Below, in pieces: positions 18,413 through 26,700 of a stretch of DNA of 36,182 bases. Each line of letters begins with the position of its first letter. Positions within the stretch are counted from its first letter, which is position 1. Location: NCBI GenBank assembly GCA_945879075.1, contig CAMCUY010000013.1, forward strand, positions 1 to 36,182, written 5' to 3'. The notes under the pieces were generated by a model. That model was not told where the DNA came from. It saw nothing but the letters and a program-made list of their open reading frames with translations, and did no database searches. A program made the translations under genes and the position numbers. This DNA is from Akkermansia muciniphila. GTDB taxonomy: Bacteria > Verrucomicrobiota > Verrucomicrobiia > Verrucomicrobiales > Akkermansiaceae.

Positions 18413-19945
18413 TCACATCAACTGCGAGCCGGCCTCCGCCAGCTCGGAGCGCTCGCCGCGGTTCAGCGCGACGTGGGCGACGAAGGGCTGGCCCTTGAGG
18501 CGGTTGCGGGTGTAAACGAGCCCGTTGCTGCGGCTGTCGACGTAAGGATTGTCGATCTGCGCCGGATCGCCGACGAGCACGAGCTTGGAGTCGCGCGACA
18601 TCCGGGTGACGATGGTTTTCGCCTCCTGCGGCGTGAGCTGCTGGGCTTCGTCGAGGATGAAGAAGCGGTTAGGAATCGAGCGGCCGCGGATGTAGCAGAG
18701 CGCTTCGATTTCCAGAATGCCCTGCTCCATGAGAATCTCGTAGGGCTTCTTCACGGTGGCGGGCGCGGCACCCGTTGCCTTCTGTTGTTTGCGGCGCGGA
18801 CCGAGCGGAGTGGCGGGACGCATGAGCAGATCGAGAGCGTCATGGATCGGCTGGAGCCATGGGCGCATTTTCTCGTCAAGCGAGCCCGGCAGGAAACCGA
18901 GCTGATCGCCCATCGAGACGACCGGCCGGCTGACAGTGATGCCGTTGTATTTGCGGTTGAACATCTCGTGCAACCCCGCGGCGACCGCGACCAGAGTCTT
19001 GCCGGTGCCGGCGTGGCCGTAACAGGTGACGAGGGAAATGTCCGGGTTGAGAAGCGCGTCGATGAGGCAGCGTTGGCCGAGGTTGAGCGGCTTGAGCGAC
19101 TGGCCGTCGGGGATTTTCAAAACTTCGGGAATATTGAGTCGGACGAAGCGGCCGTCCGCCGAGAGCCGGGCGGGGATGGTTTGCTTCTCACCCGCGCCTA
19201 ACAAGACATACTCGTTCACCGCCACGCCTTGGATGCGGTCATCCGCGATCGGGAGATCACCGGTGCTGGCAAAGCGATGGAGCTCGCTCGGATCGACTTC
19301 GACACGACGCACCTCGTAGTTTGAAACCTCGCGGGCATCGACCTTGTCGTTGAGATAGTCCTGACACTCGATCCCGACGGCACGAGCCTTGAGCTGCATG
19401 TTGATGTCCTTCGTCACGAGGACGACGGGAGCCTGGTTATACTGCATGAGCAGCAGGCAGGCTGCTAGAATCCGGTGGTCGACGCGCTCGCGGTCGGGGA
19501 AAACCCGGTGGAAGCGGTTGAGCTGGTCCGAGTTTTTCGGGCAGCTCGCGGGATCGTAGATGACGAGCCGCACGGTGCCGCCGCCTTCGGTGGTGACGCC
19601 GTGGGTGACTTGCTCGGAAGAGGAGAACATGTCGGTCAGGCGGCGGTGGACGCGGCGGGCGTTGGCGCCGCGCTCGGTTTGCTCGGACTTGAATTTGTCG
19701 AGTTCGGCGAGCACATCGACGAGGATGCAAAGGTGGTTTTCCTTGAAGCGTTCGAGGGCCGCCGGGTCGTGCAGGAGGACATTGGTGTCGAGCACGTAGT
19801 TTTTCACGAGCTGCGAGGGTGCCGTGAGGCCGAAATCGCGGGCCATGGGGGAGGTGCCGCCCGCTCGCTTTTTTCGGGTGCCGACCCCGTTTTCTGGAAT
19901 TTCTTCAAACAATGCGGACTGACCTTCCTCGGTACGATGAATCAT
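18413..19945 (-). CDS. phoH: PIN-PhoH ATPase (PhoH2 type)
   Basis: An N-terminal PIN nuclease domain begins near residue 50 (KNYVLDTNVLLHDP, then VLAELDKFK and DHRILAACLLL, with the acidic residues of the fold). A C-terminal PhoH ATPase domain follows, with Walker A GHAGTGKT (about 310-317), TVSRPVVSMGDQLGFLPGSL, Walker B FFILDEAQQLTPQEAKT and VLVGDPAQIDNPYVD. PhoH2 proteins are RNA helicase/nuclease-like and form rings. The start is uncertain: I use the ATG at 19945 (MIHRTEEGQSALFEEIPENG), while 20026 and 19846 are in frame. With 19945 the product has 510 residues. Upstream lies a long leader with a strong inverted repeat (19978-20009). Confidence 0.93.
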   Translation of the reverse strand: MIHRTEEGQSALFEEIPENGVGTRKKRAGGTSPMARDFGLTAPSQLVKNYVLDTNVLLHDPAALERFKENHLCILVDVLAELDKFKSEQTERGANARRVHRRLTDMFSSSEQVTHGVTTEGGGTVRLVIYDPASCPKNSDQLNRFHRVFPDRERVDHRILAACLLLMQYNQAPVVLVTKDINMQLKARAVGIECQDYLNDKVDAREVSNYEVRRVEVDPSELHRFASTGDLPIADDRIQGVAVNEYVLLGAGEKQTIPARLSADGRFVRLNIPEVLKIPDGQSLKPLNLGQRCLIDALLNPDISLVTCYGHAGTGKTLVAVAAGLHEMFNRKYNGITVSRPVVSMGDQLGFLPGSLDEKMRPWLQPIHDALDLLMRPATPLGPRRKQQKATGAAPATVKKPYEILMEQGILEIEALCYIRGRSIPNRFFILDEAQQLTPQEAKTIVTRMSRDSKLVLVGDPAQIDNPYVDSRSNGLVYTRNRLKGQPFVAHVALNRGERSELAEAGSQLM

Positions 19946-19977
19946 CGGTGTGAATGACTTTGCGGGGTGTTTTGACG

Positions 19978-20009
19978 GGCGACGGGGAGCGAGACCCCGG
20001 CCCGTCGCC
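19978..20009. repeat. Strong hairpin upstream of phoH
   Basis: GGCGACGGG and CCCGTCGCC form a perfect 9 bp stem with a 14 nt loop that can partly pair further. It lies 32 nt upstream of the chosen phoH start and may fold in the leader mRNA. No T-run follows on either strand, so termination is unlikely. The rest of 20010-20155 shows only AT-rich non-coding sequence, with a possible TTGTCA/TAGTAA promoter for phoH near 20070-20100. Confidence 0.4.
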
Positions 20010-20155
20010 GGTATCCGCAGTGCCATATCGTGGCCTCGAAACTTTGATCGCTTTAATCAAGATGTGCTTACTATCTTTATGCGCCGTGGAATGACAACCC
20101 CCAATTTGAAAATTTCCGCGGCGAGCTTGCGGATGCGGACGTGCGGGTATTGCAG

Positions 20156-20914
20156 TTAGGGCGTGGACTTCTTTGAGCGGCGCAATCCCGCGCACGCGGC
20201 TTTCACGGCGGCCATGTGGGCGGCCACTCTTTGACCGAGCGCGGCGTGGCTGGGGGTCTCGAAGGTGAATGAAACGGGGCAGCCCGCTTTCGCCAGATAG
20301 ATCGCTTCCGGCCAGCCTTCCGGCAGGTCCGGCTCGGCGGGGTGATAGATCCAGCCTGCCTCGCGCGGCTCGTGGCCGTCGATTTCCGGGCCGGACTCCG
20401 GCGGGAACCACGGACTGACCGCCTCGAGGATCAGCCGTGCGCGCTCCGGATCATCGTCTCCCAGATTGATCTCATAAAAATAGAAGCCCGTGCTTTCCCA
20501 ATCCTCATGCAGGGAAATGAACAGGTCCGGCGCAGGCCGGGCGTCGAGCCAGAGCCCGTGGGCGACGACTTCCAGCGTGGCGCGCTGCCAGTAGTCGCGG
20601 TTCAGGTCCACCCCGCCGGCGTTTTCGCGAGTGACGGCGGCGAGCCCGGAGGGATTGAGCGCGGGGCAGAGCGACCAATGGACCGCCGGGGTGAAAAACC
20701 CCTCGCGCATCAATTCCAGCAGCGCGAGCGGACCGGCGGGCTCGTCGCCATGAATCCCGGCGGATAGATAGACGCGCGGACCGCTGCCGGGGCGCTCCCA
20801 AGCCACCAGCGGCCCGCTCTCCAGATCCGCGAGCAGCGTCGGCATGAAGCCCGCCGCTTCCGCCGCCCCGCGGAACGCGGTTTGATAATGCCGCCATTCG
20901 AACACCTCGCTCAT
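20156..20914 (-). CDS. M14-family zinc carboxypeptidase-like protein
   Basis: The 252-residue protein has the zinc-peptidase pattern of the M14/succinylglutamate desuccinylase group: the zinc-binding HGDEPAGPLALLELM, NPSGLAAVTRENAGGVDLNR, the second zinc His in ISLHEDW, and a catalytic Glu in SFTFETPS near the end. The substrate-carboxylate Arg lies in the REN or LNRDYW region. There is no signal peptide, so it would act in the cytoplasm. Its size is like enzymes that cleave small amides or murein tetrapeptides. No helper gene identifies the substrate. It stands 129 nt from the earliest possible phoH start, on the same strand. Confidence 0.82.
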   Translation of the reverse strand: MSEVFEWRHYQTAFRGAAEAAGFMPTLLADLESGPLVAWERPGSGPRVYLSAGIHGDEPAGPLALLELMREGFFTPAVHWSLCPALNPSGLAAVTRENAGGVDLNRDYWQRATLEVVAHGLWLDARPAPDLFISLHEDWESTGFYFYEINLGDDDPERARLILEAVSPWFPPESGPEIDGHEPREAGWIYHPAEPDLPEGWPEAIYLAKAGCPVSFTFETPSHAALGQRVAAHMAAVKAACAGLRRSKKSTP

Positions 20915-21110
20915 CGCCGAAAGATGGGGGCCTCAATGCCATTTGAAAAGCTCGGTGAAGAACGACTGCATCGCCACCCACCAGCGGCGGTCGGCGGCGA
21001 GGATGAGGATGTCCGGGAATTTCATGCTCACGAACAAAGTCCGGGAAGGCAGCGCGGTCAAATTCCTAAAAATTGAAGAGGCGGACTGAGGTCCTGGACT
21101 ACTTTCCGGC

Positions 21111-22610
21111 TCACTCCGCGTCGAACACCACGCGGAAGCCGAGGTCGGGGCGGCGTAGCGAGCGGTCGGCGGTCCACTCGCGGGTGAGCGCATCGGTGCC
21201 GGGTTTCAAATAAGAGCCGCCGATGAGGACCCAGAGTTTTTCGCCGAGCGGGTTGGCCGGGTTGGGCGCGGGCTTGGCCGTCCACTCGCAGACCGAGCCC
21301 GCCATGCCGAGGAGTCCGGCGGGGGTGCGGTCGAGGGTTTGGGAAGTGACGGGAGCCCACGGACCGGGCGGGATCGCGGCGGGCTTTCTCCCCTCCAGGT
21401 TGAGCGCGGCGAACCATTCTTCCTGAGTGGGCAGGCGGGCCTTTTTCCACTCGGCATAAGCGGCGGCGTCCCACCAATCGACACCGGTGACGGGGCAATC
21501 GAGGGTAACCGCCAGATTCCGCCAGACTCCGTTCGCATTGGCGGCGGCGAGCTGGGCGGGCCAGTCGGCCGGCTCGTGGGAGGTTTTTCCGGGCGCTTGA
21601 TCGGCAGGATCGAAGGTTCGCTCGCGGCCGCTCTTGGCCAGCGTGTCGAGGATTTCAAGGAACCCGGCGAATTCGCCAATGGTGACCTCGTTAGCGGAAA
21701 TGCGGAAGGCGGGAAGGGATTCCTCGCTGCCATCCGGCGTGGGGTAATCGCCCGCAGCGACAGTGACGGCATCCGGCAAGCTGGCACGGGGCGGCGCTGG
21801 CAGGGCCGGGGGTCGCATCCGGCCGGCAAGCACGACGATGCCGACGGCCACCACGGCGGTAGCCAAGGCGATCAGCGCGATGGATTGCTTTTTCCTAGCA
21901 GGAATAACCGCGCGGGTGGCGGACGGTGACGACGTGGAATCGGCGAGCTGGTGCTCGATCTGCATGCAGAAATCGCGGACTTGCTCCCAAGTGAGCGGGG
22001 CTTCGAGACCCTCGCCGCGCATCCAAGCGCACACGGTGAGCATGCGGGTGGCACCGGGTTGGTCCGCGGCGACGAGAGGAACGAGGGCGTTTCCGAGATG
22101 GACGATGTCCCGCATGGATTGGTCCGCCGTGCGGGGTCCGGCGACGGCGAGATTTTCCAAACGGACGACGCCGTGTTCGTCCTGATGCACCGCTTCGAGG
22201 CCTAACGACGAAGTCGCCTGACCGAGGACTTCATGCTGGAGGTGGGCGTCAGCAACCCGGCGCAACAGATCAACGAGACGGGCAGGGGCCAGGCGCCGCT
22301 TGGTCTTTTCCCGCATCGCGAGGGTGATGCCGGGCAGGAGCTCGTGGGCGTAATAACAGGGGCCGGGACCGGGACCGGCGACGGCTTCGTAAACGGACCC
22401 TATCAGAGGTTGGTCGACCGCAGCCTTGGCGCGGACATCTGCCAAAAACACGTCCTTCTGACCGGACTGGTCCTCCCGCAGCTCATCGACAAGGACGAGG
22501 CGGGAAACGGAAAGCTGCTCGGCGAGCCATGTCCTGGAGATGGCACTTTCCGCAACCAGTTCCTTGAGCCGGTAATCGCCTAGCAGGCGCTCTTCAGGGG
22601 CGTCATTCAT
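21111..22610 (-). CDS. Pseudokinase-TM-formylglycine-generating (FGE) domain fusion
   Basis: The 499-residue product has three parts. Residues 10-225 resemble a serine/threonine kinase (LGDYRLKELVAESAISRTWL at the start), but the glycine-rich loop is poor, the ATP-binding Lys is not present (VLVDEL where VAIK is usual), and HRD and DFG are missing. A single membrane helix follows (about 243-263). Residues 275-499 are an FGE-sulfatase/SUMF1 domain (AFRISANEVTIGEFAGFLEI, PVTGVDWWDAAAYAEWKKAR, RLPTQEEWFAAL, GMAGSVCEWT, GGSYLK, DLGFRVVF). The FGE domain would be outside the cytoplasm. It lacks the paired catalytic cysteines I would expect, so it is likely a binding module. It lies 15 nt after the TPR gene and in the rseP gene cluster. 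Confidence 0.75.
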   Translation of the reverse strand: MNDAPEERLLGDYRLKELVAESAISRTWLAEQLSVSRLVLVDELREDQSGQKDVFLADVRAKAAVDQPLIGSVYEAVAGPGPGPCYYAHELLPGITLAMREKTKRRLAPARLVDLLRRVADAHLQHEVLGQATSSLGLEAVHQDEHGVVRLENLAVAGPRTADQSMRDIVHLGNALVPLVAADQPGATRMLTVCAWMRGEGLEAPLTWEQVRDFCMQIEHQLADSTSSPSATRAVIPARKKQSIALIALATAVVAVGIVVLAGRMRPPALPAPPRASLPDAVTVAAGDYPTPDGSEESLPAFRISANEVTIGEFAGFLEILDTLAKSGRERTFDPADQAPGKTSHEPADWPAQLAAANANGVWRNLAVTLDCPVTGVDWWDAAAYAEWKKARLPTQEEWFAALNLEGRKPAAIPPGPWAPVTSQTLDRTPAGLLGMAGSVCEWTAKPAPNPANPLGEKLWVLIGGSYLKPGTDALTREWTADRSLRRPDLGFRVVFDAE

Positions 22611-22625
22611 CGGGTTTCTGAGAAC

Positions 22626-23720
22626 TCACTTGATAGGTAGAGGCGGCAGCAGCGGCAGGTTCGGGTCGAAGTCCGGCGGCAGCGAGTCTTGGAATTCCGG
22701 CAACAGCGGGTCGCCGGAAGTCGCGGCGGGCGAGCGCGGGATTTTCGCCGCGAGGTCGCGCGGCCAGGCCTGCACGTCGAGGATCTCGCCTTTATAAAGC
22801 AGGGAAACGACCTGGCCGTAATAGCTGCGGCCGCCGAAAAGATGCTCGGTTTGGCCGTCCTGCGGCGGAATCAGGTAGGTCATCCGCAGGCTTTCCTCGT
22901 CGCCGGCCCAGTCGAAGGGCATGGTCACCCACTGCTCGGTGACCCACGATTTGTCCTCAAGCTGGATGATCTCGCCTTTGGAAGTGCGGTTGAAAAAGGT
23001 GACGGAAACCGCGATTTCCGCGACGTCGATTGCCTCGCCCGGAGCCTTCTGCACCGGGATCGTCAGGATCACCCGCTCGCCGGAATCGTTTTTCGAGTCT
23101 TTGAAAATCCGAACCCGGCTTAGCGAGAGCTTGCCGAGCATCGCGTCCGGTTGCTCGAAGCCGTCGCGCAGCTTGCCCGCGGCCAGCGCGTAAAGCGAGC
23201 CGGCACCCGAAACGCCCATTTGGAAAACCTTCTCGAAGTGCGCGGCGGCGGTGTCGAACACGCCCATCTGCTCGTGGACGAGGCCGAGTTCGTAATGCAC
23301 GCTCGGGTCGGCCGGAGATTGCGAAAGCGCTTCCTCCAGTTTCACGATGGCAAGGCCCATGTCACCGGCCACGCGCGCCTGACGGGCTTCACGGACCATC
23401 CGCTCCGACCGCGGATCACCGACTTGCGGTAGCGTGACGGGCGTAGGTGGCGGCAGCGAAATTGCTGGCGGCTCGACTGGCGGATGGGAGACGACCGATG
23501 ACGACGCTGCCGCGGCTCCGGCGGCGGGAACCCGCACAGCGATCAATTTCGGCACCTCCTTGATCACGGTGCGGACCTCGCGCGACTCCTCGAGTCGCTG
23601 CGCCAGCGCGAGGCCGGCCACTAACAACTGCGAGAACGCCATCAATGCCAGCGCCCAGCAGCAAATCGCGAACACCGGCGGGCGTCCCGCAAGCGGCGCG
23701 TTGGGCTTCTCGGATACCAT
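22626..23720 (-). CDS. Membrane-anchored TPR protein
   Basis: The 364-residue protein starts MVSEKPNAPLAGRPPVFAIC and has one hydrophobic helix (about 16-40), a Pro/Ala/Ser-rich stretch (to about 100) and a TPR-type region (ARVAGDMGLAIVKLEEALSQ, SPADPSVHYELGLVHEQMG, FDTAAAHFEKVFQMG; about 110-175). The rest is a beta-rich domain with VRIFKDSKNDSGERVILTIP and a Pro-rich end. The bulk is probably periplasmic. I do not know a named family for the C-terminal part. It lies between rseP (71 nt) and the pseudokinase-FGE gene (15 nt) on one strand, so the three may form an envelope complex. An upstream ATG at 23774 would add 18 residues. Confidence 0.7.
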   Translation of the reverse strand: MVSEKPNAPLAGRPPVFAICCWALALMAFSQLLVAGLALAQRLEESREVRTVIKEVPKLIAVRVPAAGAAAASSSVVSHPPVEPPAISLPPPTPVTLPQVGDPRSERMVREARQARVAGDMGLAIVKLEEALSQSPADPSVHYELGLVHEQMGVFDTAAAHFEKVFQMGVSGAGSLYALAAGKLRDGFEQPDAMLGKLSLSRVRIFKDSKNDSGERVILTIPVQKAPGEAIDVAEIAVSVTFFNRTSKGEIIQLEDKSWVTEQWVTMPFDWAGDEESLRMTYLIPPQDGQTEHLFGGRSYYGQVVSLLYKGEILDVQAWPRDLAAKIPRSPAATSGDPLLPEFQDSLPPDFDPNLPLLPPLPIK

Positions 23721-23791
23721 GCGCGGGAAGATGCTTTGCCGATATCCCCTTGTCAATCCGGCGGGCGGAAGCATGGGGGCGTGGGTCCGGC

Positions 23792-25204
23792 TCAGGGGAA
23801 AATCACTTCCGAACCGGCACCGGGGCCGTGACCGAAACTATCGCCGATGTCCTTGCTGGTGACGAAGAGCATCAGCGAAATGAGGGCGAGGGCGCAAAGG
23901 GTCTGGAGGATTTCCAGCGGCCTCGCCTTGACCGGGCGGCCGAAGATTTTCTCCAGAATGGCGAGCGTGATGTGGCCGCCGTCGAGGACGGGAAACGGCA
24001 TCATGTTGAGGACCGCGAGGTTGACGTTGAAGAGCACCATGAAGGCGAGGATGCGCCGCCAGCCGTCGTCCATTTGCAGGAGCTGGAACTGGAGCTTGCC
24101 GATGCCGACCGGGCCGCTGAGGTGGCCGACGCCGATGCTGGAATCCGGCGAGGCCACGCTGACGATGGTGGTCCACATCATCCGCAGGCTGTCGCCGACT
24201 TGCTTGAACGGGCCGGGATGGACGATGCCTTGATTCTGATAGGGCGCGCCGTAGAAGCCGAGCCCGAGCATCGGGCCCTTGCCCGCCGGTGACAGCGGGA
24301 CGACGGGAGTGGCGGTGCGCTTGAGGATTTCCCCGCCGCGCTTGATTTCGATTTCGATGGGGTTCGCGCCGGTTTCCTTGACGAAGGCGACGGCGGATTG
24401 GTCGTCGGCGAACTTGCGGCCGTTCATCGAGATGAGGATGTCGCCCTCCTTGAAGCCGGCCTTGTCGGCGGGGCTGCCCTTGACGATGGAGCCGAACTCG
24501 ATGTGGTCGATTTCCGGGCCGATGCCGACCTGGCGCAAACCGCCGCGCTGGAACCACTTGGTTTTGCGGGTCTCAAACTCGGACACGAGCTTGAGCGGAA
24601 CCGCCGCGCCCGCGCGCTCGACAGTGAACTCAATCTGTTGGCCTTTGGAGAGGATGATGTTCTCGGTGATGCTGTCGAGCGAACCGGCGAATCCGTCCAC
24701 CGGATTGCCATTGATTTGGACGATTTTGTCGCCCGGAAGAATGCCGGCTTTGGCCGCCGGGCTGCCTTCCACGACCTCGCCGACGATCTGGCTGGGGATG
24801 AAATCCTTCGGTTTGCCCACGCCGTAAACGACCAGGGCGGAGAGCAAGGCGAGCAGCATGGAAAACAACGGCCCGGCGAAGGCGACGATGATTTTGTCCA
24901 GCGGGGTGATGGGCGGGAGCGGCTTGTCATCCTTGCTGCCGCCCTCGAGCGCCTCCATCGGGGCCATTTGCGGCAGCGCGACGAAACCGCCGGCCGGAAT
25001 CCAGCCGAGCCCGTATTGGACGCCGTTGATTTCTTTTTTCCAAATCGGCGTGCCGAACCAGATCTGGAAGCGGTCGATCCGCAAGCCGCGCCATTTGGCG
25101 GCGAGGAAGTGGCCGAGCTCGTGGACGAATATGATGACGTTGAAACTCATCACCACGGCGAAAATGAGCAGGATCACTTGGAAAATAGCGGCAATGGCGG
25201 ACAT
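23792..25204 (-). CDS. rseP: Site-2 protease RseP (M50 metalloprotease)
   Basis: The 470-residue integral membrane protease has HELGH at residues 28-32, in the first membrane segment, and the C-terminal zinc ligand in NMMPFPVLDGGHI. Two PDZ domains lie between them (SPAAKAGILPGDKIVQINGN and SPADKAGFKEGDILISMNGR). RseP-type enzymes cleave anti-sigma factors and remnant signal peptides within the membrane. The size fits the two-PDZ bacterial form. A TTGCCG-16 bp-TAACTT promoter is visible at 25226-25253, 21 nt before the ATG. Membrane-associated neighbours follow downstream (TPR, pseudokinase-FGE). Confidence 0.95.
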   Translation of the reverse strand: MSAIAAIFQVILLIFAVVMSFNVIIFVHELGHFLAAKWRGLRIDRFQIWFGTPIWKKEINGVQYGLGWIPAGGFVALPQMAPMEALEGGSKDDKPLPPITPLDKIIVAFAGPLFSMLLALLSALVVYGVGKPKDFIPSQIVGEVVEGSPAAKAGILPGDKIVQINGNPVDGFAGSLDSITENIILSKGQQIEFTVERAGAAVPLKLVSEFETRKTKWFQRGGLRQVGIGPEIDHIEFGSIVKGSPADKAGFKEGDILISMNGRKFADDQSAVAFVKETGANPIEIEIKRGGEILKRTATPVVPLSPAGKGPMLGLGFYGAPYQNQGIVHPGPFKQVGDSLRMMWTTIVSVASPDSSIGVGHLSGPVGIGKLQFQLLQMDDGWRRILAFMVLFNVNLAVLNMMPFPVLDGGHITLAILEKIFGRPVKARPLEILQTLCALALISLMLFVTSKDIGDSFGHGPGAGSEVIFP

Positions 25205-25225
25205 GAGTCAGGAAAGAACTTCGGA

Positions 25226-25253
25226 AAGTTAGCGATGCCGCACCTTCCGGCAA
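25226..25253 (-). promoter_or_regulatory. Predicted promoter of rseP
   Basis: On the minus strand TTGCCG (25248-25253), a 16 bp spacer and TAACTT (25226-25231) lie 21 nt before the ATG. I see nothing that is clearly coding in the remaining intergenic 25254-25470. Confidence 0.4.
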
Positions 25254-25470
25254 GTTCATTAAATTTCCGGAACTCTTCAGTTTCAAAGCAGCATCCGGCA
25301 TCCCGGCAATGGAGGCTCATCTTGGGAGGGCGGACGGCGAGGCGAAAAACGGAATGGCGGCGGATCCACCAACTTGTTCCGGTTGTATTAGCCGGAATCC
25401 AAGCTCTGCCCTGCAAATTTCCGCTGGGTAATCGCCCGGGATCGTTTCGTTTCCCGCGCAAAAGAATCTC

Positions 25471-25680
25471 AGCCTCGATCCCTACAACCTGCTCGCGGGC
25501 TTCGTTTTCAGGACGATAGGCTGGGGTGCGTTTGCCTATGGCCGCAGGCTGGACTTGTGGCCGCCGCGGCGATCGGGGTGGCGTTGATGGCTTATCCCTA
25601 CTTGTTTACCAATAACTGGGCGCTGTGGGGGGTAGGTGTGGCGCTAATGGTGCTGCTGTGATTTTACCACCATGACCGAG
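25471..25680 (+). pseudogene. Broken small hydrophobic membrane protein
   Basis: Two frames join into a typical small inner-membrane protein: SLDPYNLLAGFVFRTIGWGA with FAYGRRLDLW, then AAAIGVALMAYPYLFTNN, WALWGVGVALMVLL, and a TGA where Trp would stand before FYHHD. The pattern (LLAGF-F-TIGWGAF-YGRKLDLW ... YPYFF-N-W-LWG-G-LVVLLWF-H) occurs in short proteins of about 65-70 residues with two membrane helices. Here there is a frameshift near 25555, the last Trp codon is TGA, and no ATG precedes SLDPYN. Function was unknown even when intact. Confidence 0.6.
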
Positions 25681-25697
25681 ACGGCGCCGGATTTCCC

Positions 25698-25728
25698 TTG
25701 GCAGGAGGGCGGTTTTTCCCGCTAGTTT
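25698..25728 (+). promoter_or_regulatory. Predicted promoter of the AmgK-like gene
   Basis: TTGGCA (25698-25703), 19 bp, then TAGTTT (25723-25728) lie 9 nt before the ATG. The -10 and its distance to the start codon match the suf-operon promoter. The long spacer makes the -35 box less certain than the -10. Confidence 0.35.
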
Positions 25729-25737
25729 CCCCCGCCC

Positions 25738-26700
25738 ATGCCAACCGAAGCGATCCTTTCCACCGTGCGCCAATTCCTCGGAGTGGACCCGACCGTGCGC
25801 ATCACCCTCGAACCGATCAAACGCGGTGCCTCGGGCCGCACGATCGTCCGGGTGAAAACACCGGACCACGAGCCGTTCATCGGCGTGCATTGGACCGAGG
25901 AGCGCGAGGATAACTCGCAGTTCATCCCGGTCGCGCAGTTCCTGAAACAGGCGAAATTGCGCGTGCCGGCGATCATCCACGACCGGGCAAGGTATCGCGT
26001 GGCGTTGGTCGAGGACCTGGGAGACGTGGATTTGCTGTCGCTGAAGGACCGGCCATTTGCGGAGCGGCTGCCGCTTTACCGCTCGGCGTTCGAGCAGGTG
26101 GATAAGTTGTTTTATGCGAAGCCGGCGAAGGAGTTCCACCTGATGCCGCCCTTCGACGCGGCGCTCTACCGCTGGGAGCAGGAGTATTTTTTCGAATACA
26201 TGGTCGAGGATTTCCTCGGGCTGGACGCCACCGCGCTGCGGAAAAACGAAGCATTCATCGATCTCTCGCAGCGCCTCGGCACGGTCGCGCGGCATCTGGT
26301 GCACCGGGATTTCCAGTCGCAAAATCTCATGATCAAGGACGACCAGGTCTGGCTCATCGACTTCCAAGGCCTCCGCCGCGGACGCCAGGAATACGACCTC
26401 GCGTCGCTGGTTTTCGATCCCTACATGGATCATTCCGCCGCGGAACGAGAGCAGCTTCTCAAGCTCTGGGAGGAAATCGCCGATGAGCGGCCGCTGGAAA
26501 AGCTGTTCCACGAATGCGCGGCCCAGCGCTTGATGCAGGCGCTCGGAGCTTACGGCAACATCGTGAAAAACCGCGGCAACGAGTGGTATCGTCCGCACAT
26601 CGCGACAGCCGCGCGCCTGCTCGGCGAGGTGACTGCGGGCACGCCGTTGGAGGCGCCGCTCGCGCCGGTACTCGCGAACATTTGCCAATCGTTCAAGTGA
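25738..26700 (+). CDS. APH-family phosphotransferase (AmgK-like)
   Basis: The 320-residue protein is an aminoglycoside-phosphotransferase-fold kinase. The catalytic loop is HRDFQSQNLM and the metal site is LIDFQGLRRGRQEYDLASLV, together close to AmgK, the anomeric kinase for N-acetylmuramic acid in cell-wall recycling. Related kinases for other sugars exist, so the substrate is inferred. MurU, the AmgK partner, is not in the window. The stop codon overlaps the GTG start of the next gene (GTGA), so the two are translated together. An immediate upstream pseudogene suggests earlier change in this spot. Confidence 0.8.
   Translation: MPTEAILSTVRQFLGVDPTVRITLEPIKRGASGRTIVRVKTPDHEPFIGVHWTEEREDNSQFIPVAQFLKQAKLRVPAIIHDRARYRVALVEDLGDVDLLSLKDRPFAERLPLYRSAFEQVDKLFYAKPAKEFHLMPPFDAALYRWEQEYFFEYMVEDFLGLDATALRKNEAFIDLSQRLGTVARHLVHRDFQSQNLMIKDDQVWLIDFQGLRRGRQEYDLASLVFDPYMDHSAAEREQLLKLWEEIADERPLEKLFHECAAQRLMQALGAYGNIVKNRGNEWYRPHIATAARLLGEVTAGTPLEAPLAPVLANICQSFK

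Noticed and set aside
20933..21025. Short frame MKFPDILILAADRRWWVAMQ on the minus strand between the pseudokinase-FGE and M14 genes.
   Set aside because: About 30 residues with no start signal or recognised homologue; not enough to call a gene.
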